Assembly: GCA_937924525.1 (NCBI GenBank)
Contig: CALDSU010000002.1
Location: forward strand, 62,001 to 126,000
Direction of reading: 5' to 3'
DNA length: 64,000 nucleotides
Source: an uncultured Bryobacteraceae bacterium
GTDB lineage: Bacteria > Acidobacteriota > Terriglobia > Bryobacterales > Bryobacteraceae
Of this stretch, positions 16,535 through 25,209 are shown piece after piece. The position numbers and the translations under genes are program-made. The first letter of the stretch is position 1; every line of letters begins with the position of its first letter. The notes beneath the pieces are model-generated. The model was not told the DNA's origin, searched no databases, and worked only from the letters and a program-made list of their open reading frames with translations.

Positions 16535-18298
16535 ATGTCTATGATGTCCATCCCGAAGATTGCGCGCCTCCGGAGGGCGACGGCTACCTGGCGGTGGGCC
16601 GTACCGGCTTTGCTTGCCGCGTGGTGGATGCTGTCTCCAGCCAAACCCGGGGATCCGGCCGGGCTCGGCAAGGCACTGGTGGAAAAGCTTCGTGCGGCGG
16701 CGCAGGAGAAGAAAAAGAAAGAGGCAAGCGCGCTGATCGCGGAGGCGCGGGCCTTGGTCGAGCAGGGGGCTGACGTAAACGCCAAAGGCGAACAGGGCCG
16801 GACCGCCCTGCACTGGATCGCCATCGGCGCCTTCCGGTGGTCCGACCGCAAGATCCACGAGGACTATCGCGAACTGGCCGAGGTCCTGATTGACAAGAAC
16901 GCCGACGTGAACGCCGAGGACGACTACGGCAACACGGCGCTCGACTGGGAGGAAGCCAATCCGGAAGAATCGCTGCGCCACGTACTCGAGCAAGCCGGGG
17001 CCCGCCGGGGGATCAGCCATGACGACGCCAACCGGATGGTCGATTACATCAACGGACTGCGCGCGCTGGCCGCGCGCAAGGACTTTCGCGGGCTGACCGC
17101 GGCGCTCGACGCCGATGTGCCCGCCGGAACGGAGATCTGGGTTCGCCTGACCGAACCGTTCCACAGTAAGAACACGCGGACGGGGGAGCGCACCAAGGCC
17201 GTCGTCATCGCGCCGGTGCGAGAGGGCGCGCGCGTGCTGCTGGAGCCGGGAACGGCGGTGGAGGGTACGGTCCTCACCGCCCGGCACGCGCGCGACCGGT
17301 TCACCCGCGCCGAGGCGGCGCTGGACTTCACCAACTTCAGGCACGCCGACGGCAACGTCACCCGGTTGGCCACGCGAGTCCTGGAAGTCGACAACGCGCG
17401 GGAGACGGTGAATCACGGACGCATCCTCGGCATTCCCTTTCCCAACCGGGCGGTGGGCCGCTGGACCTTGGGTCTGCGCGGCCTGGGTTTCGTGATGCCC
17501 GGCTTTTCCGAGGGCCTGCAATGGGCTACCCGCGGGTACAATCTCACGCTTGGCCGGGAGATCGACTACCCCGCCGGCGTCGAACTGATCTTACGCGTAT
17601 CGGTGCCGGAAAAACTCCAGACGCGAAAACCGCAGAAAGACTGGAATCAGGTAAAGCCGACCCAGGCTATGGTGAATCTCGTCCGCTCCCAACCGCTCCG
17701 GGTGAAGACCCCCAGCGGCGAGGACTCCGACATCACCAACCTGCTGTTCGTCGGCGCTGCGGAAGATCTCGAGGCCGGCTTCCAGGAAGCCGGGTGGCTG
17801 GAGGCGAAGAGCCTGGGCGTCAAGACCGGATTTCGTACCGCGTTAGCCGCCTTGCGCCAAAAGGGTTATGAGGAGGCTCCCTTCTCCAAACTCCTGCTGG
17901 ACGGCAAGGAACCTGACTACGAATATCAAAAGGATCTCAACACCGTAGCCAAACGGCATCACCTGCGCATTTATCGCCGTCCGGGGGATTACCAGGGAAA
18001 GCCGGTTTGGGTCGCTTCGGCGACCCACGACATTGGCATCGGCATGGGCCGCGCCGGAACGCAGTGGTATCACCTGATCGACCCGGAAATCGACAAGGAG
18101 CGGCAGAAAATTGCGGACGACCTTCTGTTCACCGGCGTAGCCACCGGCTATTCGTTGATCGATCGTCCCGCCGCGCCGCGCAAGGCGGGCAACGCGACCG
18201 GCGACGAACTGCGGACCGATGGGCACATGATGGTGCTCTATCTGACCAGCGAACCCGGAGGGAAACGCGGACGCCTGGCGCCCGCCGGCGGGTTTTGA
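16535..18298 (+). CDS. Ankyrin-repeat protein with C-terminal LssY-like domain, exported or membrane anchored
   Basis: This 587-aa protein has an N-terminal basic stretch and hydrophobic segment (about 20-36) consistent with a signal anchor. Two to three ankyrin repeats cover about 60-160 (ALVEQGADVNAKGEQGRTAL, then VLIDKNADVNAEDDYGNTAL). A middle beta-rich region follows (about 195-360, with IWVRLTEPF). Residues about 395-560 resemble the LssY C-terminal domain: NLLFVGAAEDLEAGFQEAGW, then SATHDIGIGM and a YHLIDPEIDKERQ motif. LssY-type domains occur in membrane phosphatase-like proteins, but here no PAP2 domain is attached. Possible nearby starts at 16541 and 16544. Function unknown. Confidence 0.65.
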   Translation: MSMMSIPKIARLRRATATWRWAVPALLAAWWMLSPAKPGDPAGLGKALVEKLRAAAQEKKKKEASALIAEARALVEQGADVNAKGEQGRTALHWIAIGAFRWSDRKIHEDYRELAEVLIDKNADVNAEDDYGNTALDWEEANPEESLRHVLEQAGARRGISHDDANRMVDYINGLRALAARKDFRGLTAALDADVPAGTEIWVRLTEPFHSKNTRTGERTKAVVIAPVREGARVLLEPGTAVEGTVLTARHARDRFTRAEAALDFTNFRHADGNVTRLATRVLEVDNARETVNHGRILGIPFPNRAVGRWTLGLRGLGFVMPGFSEGLQWATRGYNLTLGREIDYPAGVELILRVSVPEKLQTRKPQKDWNQVKPTQAMVNLVRSQPLRVKTPSGEDSDITNLLFVGAAEDLEAGFQEAGWLEAKSLGVKTGFRTALAALRQKGYEEAPFSKLLLDGKEPDYEYQKDLNTVAKRHHLRIYRRPGDYQGKPVWVASATHDIGIGMGRAGTQWYHLIDPEIDKERQKIADDLLFTGVATGYSLIDRPAAPRKAGNATGDELRTDGHMMVLYLTSEPGGKRGRLAPAGGF

Positions 18299-18503
18299 CG
18301 CCCGGTTAAAACCTGCGCTTCGAATGCACTATCATAGGGGCAAGAGGTTGAAGTGTTACCGAATTGTCATCGCTGATTCCGCGTGAGTTCGTCGGGATGC
18401 GGGAGAAGGGTGCGATGCGTATTCGGTCGCGGGAAGCGGAGGAGCGGGGCTCCCCGCTGCGAGCGGGCAGTGGAGCCGATTCGGGAGTTCGCTATCGACG
18501 ACA

Positions 18504-20171
18504 ATGCCAGCCAAAACACGTGGATGTAGAATTGTTCTTGCCGCAAGCACCAGTGAATCCACGGAGTACCAGCGCAGCACCTGGCGGCAGATGCTGCTGG
18601 CTACTTTGCCTGCCCAGTATGCCCGCTTCCTGGGCACGGACTGGTCAACCGACGTGGAAGTGTGGCCGGATGGCCGCGCCAAGTTCGTTCCCAACGGCCT
18701 GAGGGTGATTGAAAGCCTGCTGCTCCAGCGGTTTCCGCCGGAGGACGTGGCGGTCTGCTACCCGGATCAGCTGGACCAATTCGTAGGAGAAGACACGCGG
18801 GTGATTGGCATCCACGCCCACAACCCCCTGGGCATCACCTTTGCGACGGATGTCTACGCGGGCTTCTACGGACGAGAGTGCGAGCCGATCAACGCCGCCG
18901 AGTTTCGCCGCCTGGTGCAGCACCCCGCGATGGAAAATCACCGCGAGCACCTGCGGGTCATCGTCGGCGGGCCGGGCGCCTGGCAGATCGAACACAAACA
19001 ACTGCAACAGGAGTGGCGGATCGACTGCCTGGTCATCGGCGAGGCCGAGGAAACGGCGCTCGACCTGTTCGAGCGCGCGGTGCGCGGCGAACCGCTGCCC
19101 CCGCGGGTCGAATGCAGCAGCCCGCGGCTGGAGAGCATACCCGTGACGCGCCATCGTTCGACGTTCGGCGTGGTCGAGATCACGCGGGGGTGCGGGCGCG
19201 GCTGTCAGTTCTGCTCGGTGGCGTTGCGAGGAGGCAAGAGCATTCCCCTGCCGCAGATTCTGGCCAACGTCCGCCACCAAGTGGCCGAGGGCGCCGATCA
19301 CATCACGCTGACCACCGAGGACCTTTTTCTGTACCAGCAAGGCAAGAAGTTCCAGACCAATCGCCGCGCCTTGAAGGAAATGTTCGAGGCGGTGGCCGCG
19401 GTGCCCGGCATCCGGTACATTTCGCTGACCCACGGCACCATCGCCCCGGCGGTCGTCGAACCGGAGGTCATTGAAGATCTCTCCCCGGTGGCGGTGGGCT
19501 ACAGCGTCCATCGCCACGCCGCCTCCACTCATCCGGAGAACCGCTACGCCATGATGTTCGTGGGGCTGGAAACCGGCTCCGTGCGGCTGTTCAAACAGTT
19601 TATGAAGGGGAAAGCCTATCCCTTCCGCCCGGAGCAATGGCCGGAGGTAGTGCTGAAGGGCATGCAGGTGATGAACCGCCACAACTGGTTTCCGATGTGC
19701 ACCTTCATCATCGGCCTGCCCGGCGAGACGCGCGAGGATACGCGCGACTCGCTGGACCTCCTGTTCGCCTTGAAGGATGCCAAATGGTGTGTGATTCCCA
19801 CGCTGTTCGTGCCGCTGGAAGACACGCGCCTGGAGAAAAAAGAAGGCGCGCGGATCGCGCGGCTCACCGATTTGCAGTGGGAATTTTTCTTCACGTGCTG
19901 GCGCTACAACATGGATTTTTTCCGGCGCCAGCGCTCCGTGCAGTGGAAGTTCAATATGGGGATTCCGCTGTATTACTACACCCTGGGACGCAGGCTGTTC
20001 GGCAGCGCGATGAAGTACCCGCTCTTCCGGCTGGCGCATTTTCCCGAGTGGTGCCTGCGGCGGAAACTCTACCTCGACTTCAGCGGGCGCATGCACCCGC
20101 GTTACCAGGTGAGCGGCGAGGTCGAGATTCCGGCGGAACACCGCCGGCCGGAACTGCCGGTCCTGACCTGA
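18504..20171 (+). CDS. Radical SAM protein with N-terminal cobalamin-binding-like region
   Basis: This 555-aa protein has the radical SAM cluster motif CGRGCQFC with Cys230, Cys234 and Cys237, preceded by GVVEITRG. Residues about 70-200 resemble a B12-binding/Rossmann region as in the MiaB- or BchE-like B12-radical SAM group (DTRVIGIHAHNPLG, VIVGGPGAW, CLVIGEAEET). FVGLETGS (about 352) and TFIIGLPGETREDT (about 400) are typical of that group. A basic, aromatic-rich C-terminus follows. The reaction is unknown; lipid or cofactor methylation or cyclisation are possibilities. It stands alone with 200 bp of leader and no obvious partner. Confidence 0.8.
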   Translation: MPAKTRGCRIVLAASTSESTEYQRSTWRQMLLATLPAQYARFLGTDWSTDVEVWPDGRAKFVPNGLRVIESLLLQRFPPEDVAVCYPDQLDQFVGEDTRVIGIHAHNPLGITFATDVYAGFYGRECEPINAAEFRRLVQHPAMENHREHLRVIVGGPGAWQIEHKQLQQEWRIDCLVIGEAEETALDLFERAVRGEPLPPRVECSSPRLESIPVTRHRSTFGVVEITRGCGRGCQFCSVALRGGKSIPLPQILANVRHQVAEGADHITLTTEDLFLYQQGKKFQTNRRALKEMFEAVAAVPGIRYISLTHGTIAPAVVEPEVIEDLSPVAVGYSVHRHAASTHPENRYAMMFVGLETGSVRLFKQFMKGKAYPFRPEQWPEVVLKGMQVMNRHNWFPMCTFIIGLPGETREDTRDSLDLLFALKDAKWCVIPTLFVPLEDTRLEKKEGARIARLTDLQWEFFFTCWRYNMDFFRRQRSVQWKFNMGIPLYYYTLGRRLFGSAMKYPLFRLAHFPEWCLRRKLYLDFSGRMHPRYQVSGEVEIPAEHRRPELPVLT

Positions 20172-20215
20172 GCCTGCGGGTGTTGTGACAAACTGGGTAG
20201 CGGGGTCCAGGAAAC

Positions 20216-20815
20216 ATGCCGAAGCTGATGCAAACCTTGGCGGCAGGATTGGCGGCGGCCGGATTGTTCTGGTCCGCAAGGCCGGCGCCCCCGGCCATGG
20301 GTGAGGCGGAAGCGCTCGCCGCCGCGCGGCAGGTGGCGGCCGATCTTACCGGGCGCCTGCGCGACCTGTTGTCTCGCGAACTCGCCGCGGGCGGGTTCGC
20401 CGGTGCGGTGCGCGTGTGCGCCGAAACTGCGCAGCAAACCACCCAGGAGTTCGCGGCGCGCGCCGGACATTCCGTGCGGCGGGTCAGCATGAAGTATCGC
20501 AACGTCCAGGACGCGCCCGACGCCTACGAACGGAAGAAGCTCGAAGCACTCGAACAGTTGCACGCGCGCGGTCAACTGCCCGGGGAGATTGCGGAAGTGG
20601 TTTCCGAAGCCGGTCAGGCGTACCTGCGCTACCTGAAGCCGATCACGATCGCCGCCATGTGCCTCAACTGCCACGGGCCGCGGGAAAGCCTCAAGCCCGA
20701 GATTCGCCAAGTCCTGGACGACCGCTACCCGGGCGATCGCGCCGTCGGCTACCGAACCGGAGATTTCCGCGGGGCGGTGAGCGTCCGGATCGCCCTGTCG
20801 CCCGGCCGGCGGTAA
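20216..20815 (+). CDS. DUF3365 (Tll0287-like) periplasmic haem-binding protein
   Basis: This 199-aa exported protein has a signal peptide over about the first 25 residues. The haem-attachment motif CLNCH (Cys149, Cys152, His153) follows the segment YLRYLKPITIAAM, and GYRTGDFRGAVSVRI ends the domain, as in DUF3365/Tll0287 sensor-like proteins. The motif MKYRNVQDAPDAYE near 92-105 is also typical. It probably binds one c-type haem, for redox or ligand sensing. A free Cys at 68 may form a disulfide or contact the haem. Confidence 0.8.
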   Translation: MPKLMQTLAAGLAAAGLFWSARPAPPAMGEAEALAAARQVAADLTGRLRDLLSRELAAGGFAGAVRVCAETAQQTTQEFAARAGHSVRRVSMKYRNVQDAPDAYERKKLEALEQLHARGQLPGEIAEVVSEAGQAYLRYLKPITIAAMCLNCHGPRESLKPEIRQVLDDRYPGDRAVGYRTGDFRGAVSVRIALSPGRR

Positions 20816-21044
20816 GCAGGGCGCCGTAGCGCAGGAGAAGGCCCGCCGGCTGCCGGTCGCGACTCAGCGACGCGCTGCCGCCATCCAGCACCTGCCGGGC
20901 AGCCAAAGCTCGACGGAGGTCTACGGAACCGCGCTCTCCCGCGGGACCATCGCACCGCTCAAGTTTGACGACGGGTCGGGCGTGGTGCGCAGGGACGTCG
21001 GCAAGATGGTCAGCATGCCGCCCGGGGCAAACGCCAGCGAGTGA
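20781..21044 (+). other. Start-less open frame, possible gene remnant
   Basis: Between the DUF3365 stop and the next (minus-strand) stop the plus strand keeps one frame open for 87 codons (stop 21042-21044). No ATG, GTG or TTG lies in it. The end reads like protein (KFDDGSGVVRRDVGKMVSMPPGANASE is within it), but I recognise no family. It may be the tail of a lost gene or chance in GC-rich DNA. Confidence 0.15.
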
Positions 21045-21053
21045 CGCGGCGCC

Positions 21054-21833
21054 CTACGCGGGGTAGAGGTCGATCCGCCGGAACCAGATTTCGGCGCCTT
21101 CGCTCTGGATCTGGATCTTGCCGGCTGAAGGATACGCCTGGGCGCCCATGTTGACCACGGTTCCGTTGACCAGGATGGTAATGGTATCGCCGTGGCAGAC
21201 GACTTCCTGGCGATTCCATTGGCCCATGGGCTTCTCAAGGTCCTGTTTCCCGCGGAAACCGAGCACGTCCTTCCATTCCGGGTCGCGCCCGTACCAATTG
21301 AAGCGCCCGCGGGTGCGCGTCATCGGTTCGCCGCCCTTGTGCCAGTAGGTCTCGCCCTTGGCGTCCTTGCGCACTTCGCAGGTCAGCGACGGGTTCACCT
21401 TGCCGCCGGAGACGACAATGAAGTCGCCGGCGCCGCCTTCGATGATCTGCGCCTCGATGGACTCCAGCCAGATGCCGCCGTAAGCGCCGTCCTCGCCGCT
21501 GGCATGCACCAGGATGCCGCTGTCGCGGGCCGCCTGGGCGCGGTTGCCGTGGGCCGGCCCGCCCCAGCGCCACTCGGTGATCAGGCGGTAGTCGCGGAAG
21601 GCGGCCTTGGTGGCGATGCCTCCCCAATCGACGCCAGAGATGCGGAGTTGGCCGTTGACGACGCGGAAGACCTGGTTGGGGTCCTCAGCACGATGTTCCT
21701 TCAGCCAGGTGTACCAGCCGTCGAGGTTCCTGCCGTTGAACAGGCGCACCCGGCGGGTGGGGCGGATGGCTTCCGCTTCCGCGGCAGGGAGAGCCGCCAG
21801 AGAGGGCAGGGCCAGAAAAGTGCGGCGGAGCAT
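21054..21833 (-). CDS. DUF1080 (3-keto-disaccharide hydrolase-type) secreted protein
   Basis: This 259-aa exported protein has a signal peptide (MLRRTFLALPSLAALPAAEA). A concanavalin-like DUF1080 domain fills the rest: LFNGRNLDGWYTWL near 30, DYRLITEWRWGG near 80, DSGILVHASG near 105, GGIWLESIEAQIIEGGAGDF near 120-140 and GKIQIQSEGAEIWFRRIDLYP at the end. The family occurs in Planctomycetes and Acidobacteria and includes 3-keto-glycoside hydrolases. A second member lies at 57159-57827. Confidence 0.88.
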   Translation of the reverse strand: MLRRTFLALPSLAALPAAEAEAIRPTRRVRLFNGRNLDGWYTWLKEHRAEDPNQVFRVVNGQLRISGVDWGGIATKAAFRDYRLITEWRWGGPAHGNRAQAARDSGILVHASGEDGAYGGIWLESIEAQIIEGGAGDFIVVSGGKVNPSLTCEVRKDAKGETYWHKGGEPMTRTRGRFNWYGRDPEWKDVLGFRGKQDLEKPMGQWNRQEVVCHGDTITILVNGTVVNMGAQAYPSAGKIQIQSEGAEIWFRRIDLYPA

Positions 21834-21975
21834 GAACTCGCATCATAACGCGGCGGAGGGCCGCCCGTAGCCCGCGGGTCAGTCGCCCCGCAAAAAGAGC
21901 GGTGTTCGTCACGCCCGGACGGAGCCGCGCCACGAGCGGCAAAGCGGTTGGGGGCTGCGCCTCAGGCGCGGGATG

Positions 21976-24366
21976 CTACGGCTTTTCCGGCCAGGCGTGT
22001 TTCGGATAGCGGCGGCAGAGTTCACGCCGGACCTGCGGATAGAGCCGCTCCCAGAAGCCCGCCAGGTCGGTGGTCATCTGGACCGGACGCTGATTCGGAG
22101 CCAGCAAATGCACCACCACCGGAACGGCGCCGCCGGCGACGCGCGGGGTTTCCATCAAGCCGAAGAAGTCTTGGAGGCGGGAGGCGATCCAGGGGGTCTG
22201 CCCGCGCGCATAGTGGATCGGCACCGTGCGTCCGCCGGGCAGGCGCAGGCGGGACGGCGCCAGTTCCTCCACCAGGCGCGAGCCGCCCTCCGGGAGACGG
22301 GCGGCCAAAGCGGCGATCAAACCGCCTTGGCGCGCCAGCGGCTCGAGTTCGGCGAAGCTGGTCAAGCCGCGGCACAGCGCTCGCAACGCCTCTCGCACAT
22401 CCTCCTCGCCCAGCGCAGGCACGGCCGCGCAGCGGGAGGCGAAGTCCACGCGCGCCAGCCAGCCTTCCAGTTCCTCCGGGTCGCAGAACCGGTGCAGACC
22501 CGCTTCCCAGGCCTTGGCGGCTAGCAGTTCCGCCGCTTCGGCGTCCGCGGCCGGGCGGGCCCGGGTTTCGGCGAGCGTCAGAGAGTCGAAACGCAGTTCC
22601 TCCACCAGGTCAACCCGTTCGCGCTGCCGGTCCCATTCGAGGCGGGTGTGCGCGGTAACGCGGTGCGGAAAGCGATCGAGCAGCCACTCGGGCTGGATCG
22701 CGCTGGCGATGCGGACCAGCGGCAGTCCGCGGTCCGGCCGGTCGTCCACTTCGAGCGCGACCAGGAAGTCCGCCTCCCGCACCGCGCTCTGCGCGGATAA
22801 CCGCGCGGAACCACCTCCAGCCAGCAGCAGGTCGAGGCCGGCGCGCCGACGCGCGACGCGATCGGGGAAGGCGGCCAACGCCGCCTGGCACAGGCTGTCC
22901 CCGCCCTCGCTCGGCTCCGTAACGGCGGAAACCATGCGGTGAAGTTGTTGCATGATGAGGCGGGCGCGCGGGTCCCAATCCGAATCCAACAAGATGTACA
23001 GGTCGGTTTCGGCGAGCGGGGCAGGCTGCTCGGGCAGGCGCGCGCCGAGGGAGAGGAGCGCGGCGGCGGCGACGCCGTCGCGGCGTGCCCCCAGCCTGGC
23101 TGCTTCCAGCACGAAACGCGCTAGGCGGGGATGCAGGGGCAAGCGCGCCATGCGGCGTCCCAGCGAGGTCAGCCGCCCCTGGGGACCGGTGGCTCCAAGA
23201 GCAGCTAGCAGGCCCGCGGCGGCGTCCACGGCCGCAGCCGGCGGCCGATCCAGCCATTCCAGGTCCGCAAAGCCGAGTCCGCCTGCCGCCCGCAACAAGA
23301 GCAGCGCAGCGGAGAGTTCGCGGCGTAGCAGTTCCGGCGGGTGCTGAGCCGGGCGCCGCAGGAAGTCCGCTTCCGGATAGAGGCGAATCACCCGCCCGGG
23401 GCGCAGCCGTCCGGCGCGTCCGGCCCGCTGGACGCAAGAGGCGCGGCTGACCCGGCCGATCCGCAAGCGCGGCAGGCCGGTCCAGGGTGAATCCGAGGCG
23501 ATCCGCGCCAACCCGGAATCCACCACTGCCGTGACTCCTTCGATGGTGATCGAACTTTCCGCGAGGTTGGTGGCCAGGATGATCTTGGGCCGCGAAGCAG
23601 GAGTGACGGCGCGGTCTTGCTCCTCGGCCGGCAGGTCGCCGTACAGGGGAGCGACCAGCAGGTCCGCGCGGCGGGCCAGCGGCTCGCAGGCGCGGGCGGC
23701 GCGCCGGATCTCCGCCGCACCCGGAAGGAAGACCAACACATCGCCATCGAGGCCCTCGGCGAGCAGTTGCTCCACCGCGGCGGCGACCTGCTCTTCCAGC
23801 GGCGCAGCGCTGTAGGGCCGATGGCGGATCTCCACGGGGTAAATCCGCCCTTCGACGTGCAGAAGCGCGGCGTCGCCGAGGTAGCGGCGGACGGGATCCG
23901 GGTCGAGGGTCGCGGACATGATCCACAGGCTCAGGTCCGGGCGGCGCTTCCGCTGGAGATTCCGCACCAGCGCCAGCGCCAGGTCGGTTTCCAGATGGCG
24001 CTCGTGGAATTCGTCCAGCACCACCGCCGAGACGCCCTCCAAGTCGGGGTCGAACGCCATCCGCCGGGTCAGCACTCCTTCGGTGAGAAAACGGAGCCGG
24101 GTCGCCGGACCCGCTACTTCCTCGAAACGGACGGCGTAGCCGACAGTTTCGCCCACGGCTTCCCCCCGCAGGGCCGCGACGCGGCGCGCCGCCATGCGCG
24201 CCGCCAGACGGCGGGGCTCCAAAACCAGAACCTCGCCGGTGCACTCCTCCAGCAAGGCCGGCGGAACGCCCGTGGTCTTGCCCGCTCCGGGCGTCGCGGT
24301 GAGCACGACGTTGGCGCGGGACCGAAACCGGGCGCGCGCCTCAGCCAACAGCGAGTCGATCAGCAC
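21976..24366 (-). CDS. hrpB: ATP-dependent RNA helicase HrpB
   Basis: This 796-aa DEAH-type helicase has Walker A TPGAGKTTGVPP (25-36), DEFH at 118-121 as the Walker B box, a MSATLD motif III near 154, and QRAGRAGRLRPG motif VI near 310. The C-terminal HrpB-specific domain ends with HLLAPNQRPVQMTTDLAGFW, diagnostic for HrpB. Length matches the family (about 810-840). Its cellular role is not well defined even where studied. It begins 12 bp after the small membrane protein gene and is probably co-transcribed with it. Confidence 0.93.
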   Translation of the reverse strand: MLIDSLLAEARARFRSRANVVLTATPGAGKTTGVPPALLEECTGEVLVLEPRRLAARMAARRVAALRGEAVGETVGYAVRFEEVAGPATRLRFLTEGVLTRRMAFDPDLEGVSAVVLDEFHERHLETDLALALVRNLQRKRRPDLSLWIMSATLDPDPVRRYLGDAALLHVEGRIYPVEIRHRPYSAAPLEEQVAAAVEQLLAEGLDGDVLVFLPGAAEIRRAARACEPLARRADLLVAPLYGDLPAEEQDRAVTPASRPKIILATNLAESSITIEGVTAVVDSGLARIASDSPWTGLPRLRIGRVSRASCVQRAGRAGRLRPGRVIRLYPEADFLRRPAQHPPELLRRELSAALLLLRAAGGLGFADLEWLDRPPAAAVDAAAGLLAALGATGPQGRLTSLGRRMARLPLHPRLARFVLEAARLGARRDGVAAAALLSLGARLPEQPAPLAETDLYILLDSDWDPRARLIMQQLHRMVSAVTEPSEGGDSLCQAALAAFPDRVARRRAGLDLLLAGGGSARLSAQSAVREADFLVALEVDDRPDRGLPLVRIASAIQPEWLLDRFPHRVTAHTRLEWDRQRERVDLVEELRFDSLTLAETRARPAADAEAAELLAAKAWEAGLHRFCDPEELEGWLARVDFASRCAAVPALGEEDVREALRALCRGLTSFAELEPLARQGGLIAALAARLPEGGSRLVEELAPSRLRLPGGRTVPIHYARGQTPWIASRLQDFFGLMETPRVAGGAVPVVVHLLAPNQRPVQMTTDLAGFWERLYPQVRRELCRRYPKHAWPEKP

Positions 24367-24378
24367 CGGACCGCCGGA

Positions 24379-24567
24379 TCAGGACCGGGCGCGCCGCGCC
24401 AGCCAGAGCAGCAGCGAGCCAAACGCCAGCATCAGCAGTCCGGACCACAGGTTGACATTGGCATCGGTAAGCGGCGCGCGGTTGCTTGGCTGGAAGAGCG
24501 CGACGCCGATCAGAATCACGCCCAGGAGAAAGAAGAAACGCCCGGTGTGCTCGCGAAGGTCGACCAT
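24379..24567 (-). CDS. Small two-helix membrane protein, unknown function
   Basis: This 62-aa protein has two hydrophobic segments (about 9-25 and 40-56) joined by a short polar loop with PSNRAPLTDANVN, and a basic C-terminus (ARRARS), so both ends probably lie in the cytoplasm. No family was recognised. It stands 12 bp upstream of hrpB on the same strand, which supports it being real. Confidence 0.6.
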   Translation of the reverse strand: MVDLREHTGRFFFLLGVILIGVALFQPSNRAPLTDANVNLWSGLLMLAFGSLLLWLARRARS

Positions 24568-24595
24568 GCAGCCATTAGTGTAGCTCCGCCCGGAA

Positions 24596-24615
24596 AGTCG
24601 GAGACTTGCCCCACC
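24596..24615. repeat. Dispersed repeat copy A (matches 56811-56830 in opposite orientation)
   Basis: The reverse complement of this stretch, from GTGGGGC to CTCCGACT, matches the segment starting at 56811 at 18 of 20 positions. Both copies lie between genes. This suggests a short dispersed intergenic element of the REP kind. Confidence 0.4.
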
Positions 24616-24735
24616 GGGTCGCGGCTTGTCTCGACGCGGCAGACGCGAGAGCTTCCGCCATGGCAGAGGAGCAGGGAGGGCGGATCTCTCTCTGGACGGC
24701 GCCGGGACAGGCTGTTACCCTCGAAACTGACGGCC

Positions 24736-25209
24736 ATGAAGCTGCGCCTCGACATCAACGGGCGGAAGTTGCGGTTGCACGTGCCGCGGGGCATCCGGCT
24801 GTTGGATCTGTTGCGCGATTACGCCGGGCTTACTGGCACGAAGTACGGCTGCGGCGAGGGGCAGTGCGGCGCGTGCGTGGTGCTGGTGGACGGCGTGGCG
24901 CGGAAGTCATGCCTGTTGACGGCGGCCTCGGCGGTGGGGAAGAAGATCGTCACCATTGAAGGCGTCGCCTCGGGCCAGCGCCTGCACGCGGTGCAGGAGG
25001 CTTTCCTCGAACACGCGGCGTTTCAATGCGGGTTCTGCACGCCGGGGATGATCCTGGCGGCCGCGGCGTTGCTGGAGCGGAATCCACAGCCGAGCGCCGG
25101 CGAGATCGCCGCCGCGCTGCAAGGCCATCTGTGCCGCTGCGGGACGTATCCCCGGATCGTCGCGGCCGTGACGGCGGCTTCGCGGCGAAAGGCTGCCCGC
25201 CGTGGGTGA
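24736..25209 (+). CDS. [2Fe-2S] iron-sulfur subunit of a xanthine dehydrogenase-family molybdenum hydroxylase (IorA/CoxS type)
   Basis: This 157-aa electron-transfer subunit has an N-terminal plant-type ferredoxin domain with CGEGQCGAC plus a later Cys (KSC), holding one [2Fe-2S]. The C-terminal helical domain has FQCGFCTPGM and HLCRCGTYPRI, holding the second cluster. The frame is open upstream, but ATG 24736 matches the family N-terminus. It overlaps the large-subunit gene by 8 bp. No FAD subunit gene is nearby, which fits the isoquinoline oxidoreductase-like two-subunit type using a cytochrome or other acceptor. Confidence 0.92.
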   Translation: MKLRLDINGRKLRLHVPRGIRLLDLLRDYAGLTGTKYGCGEGQCGACVVLVDGVARKSCLLTAASAVGKKIVTIEGVASGQRLHAVQEAFLEHAAFQCGFCTPGMILAAAALLERNPQPSAGEIAAALQGHLCRCGTYPRIVAAVTAASRRKAARRG

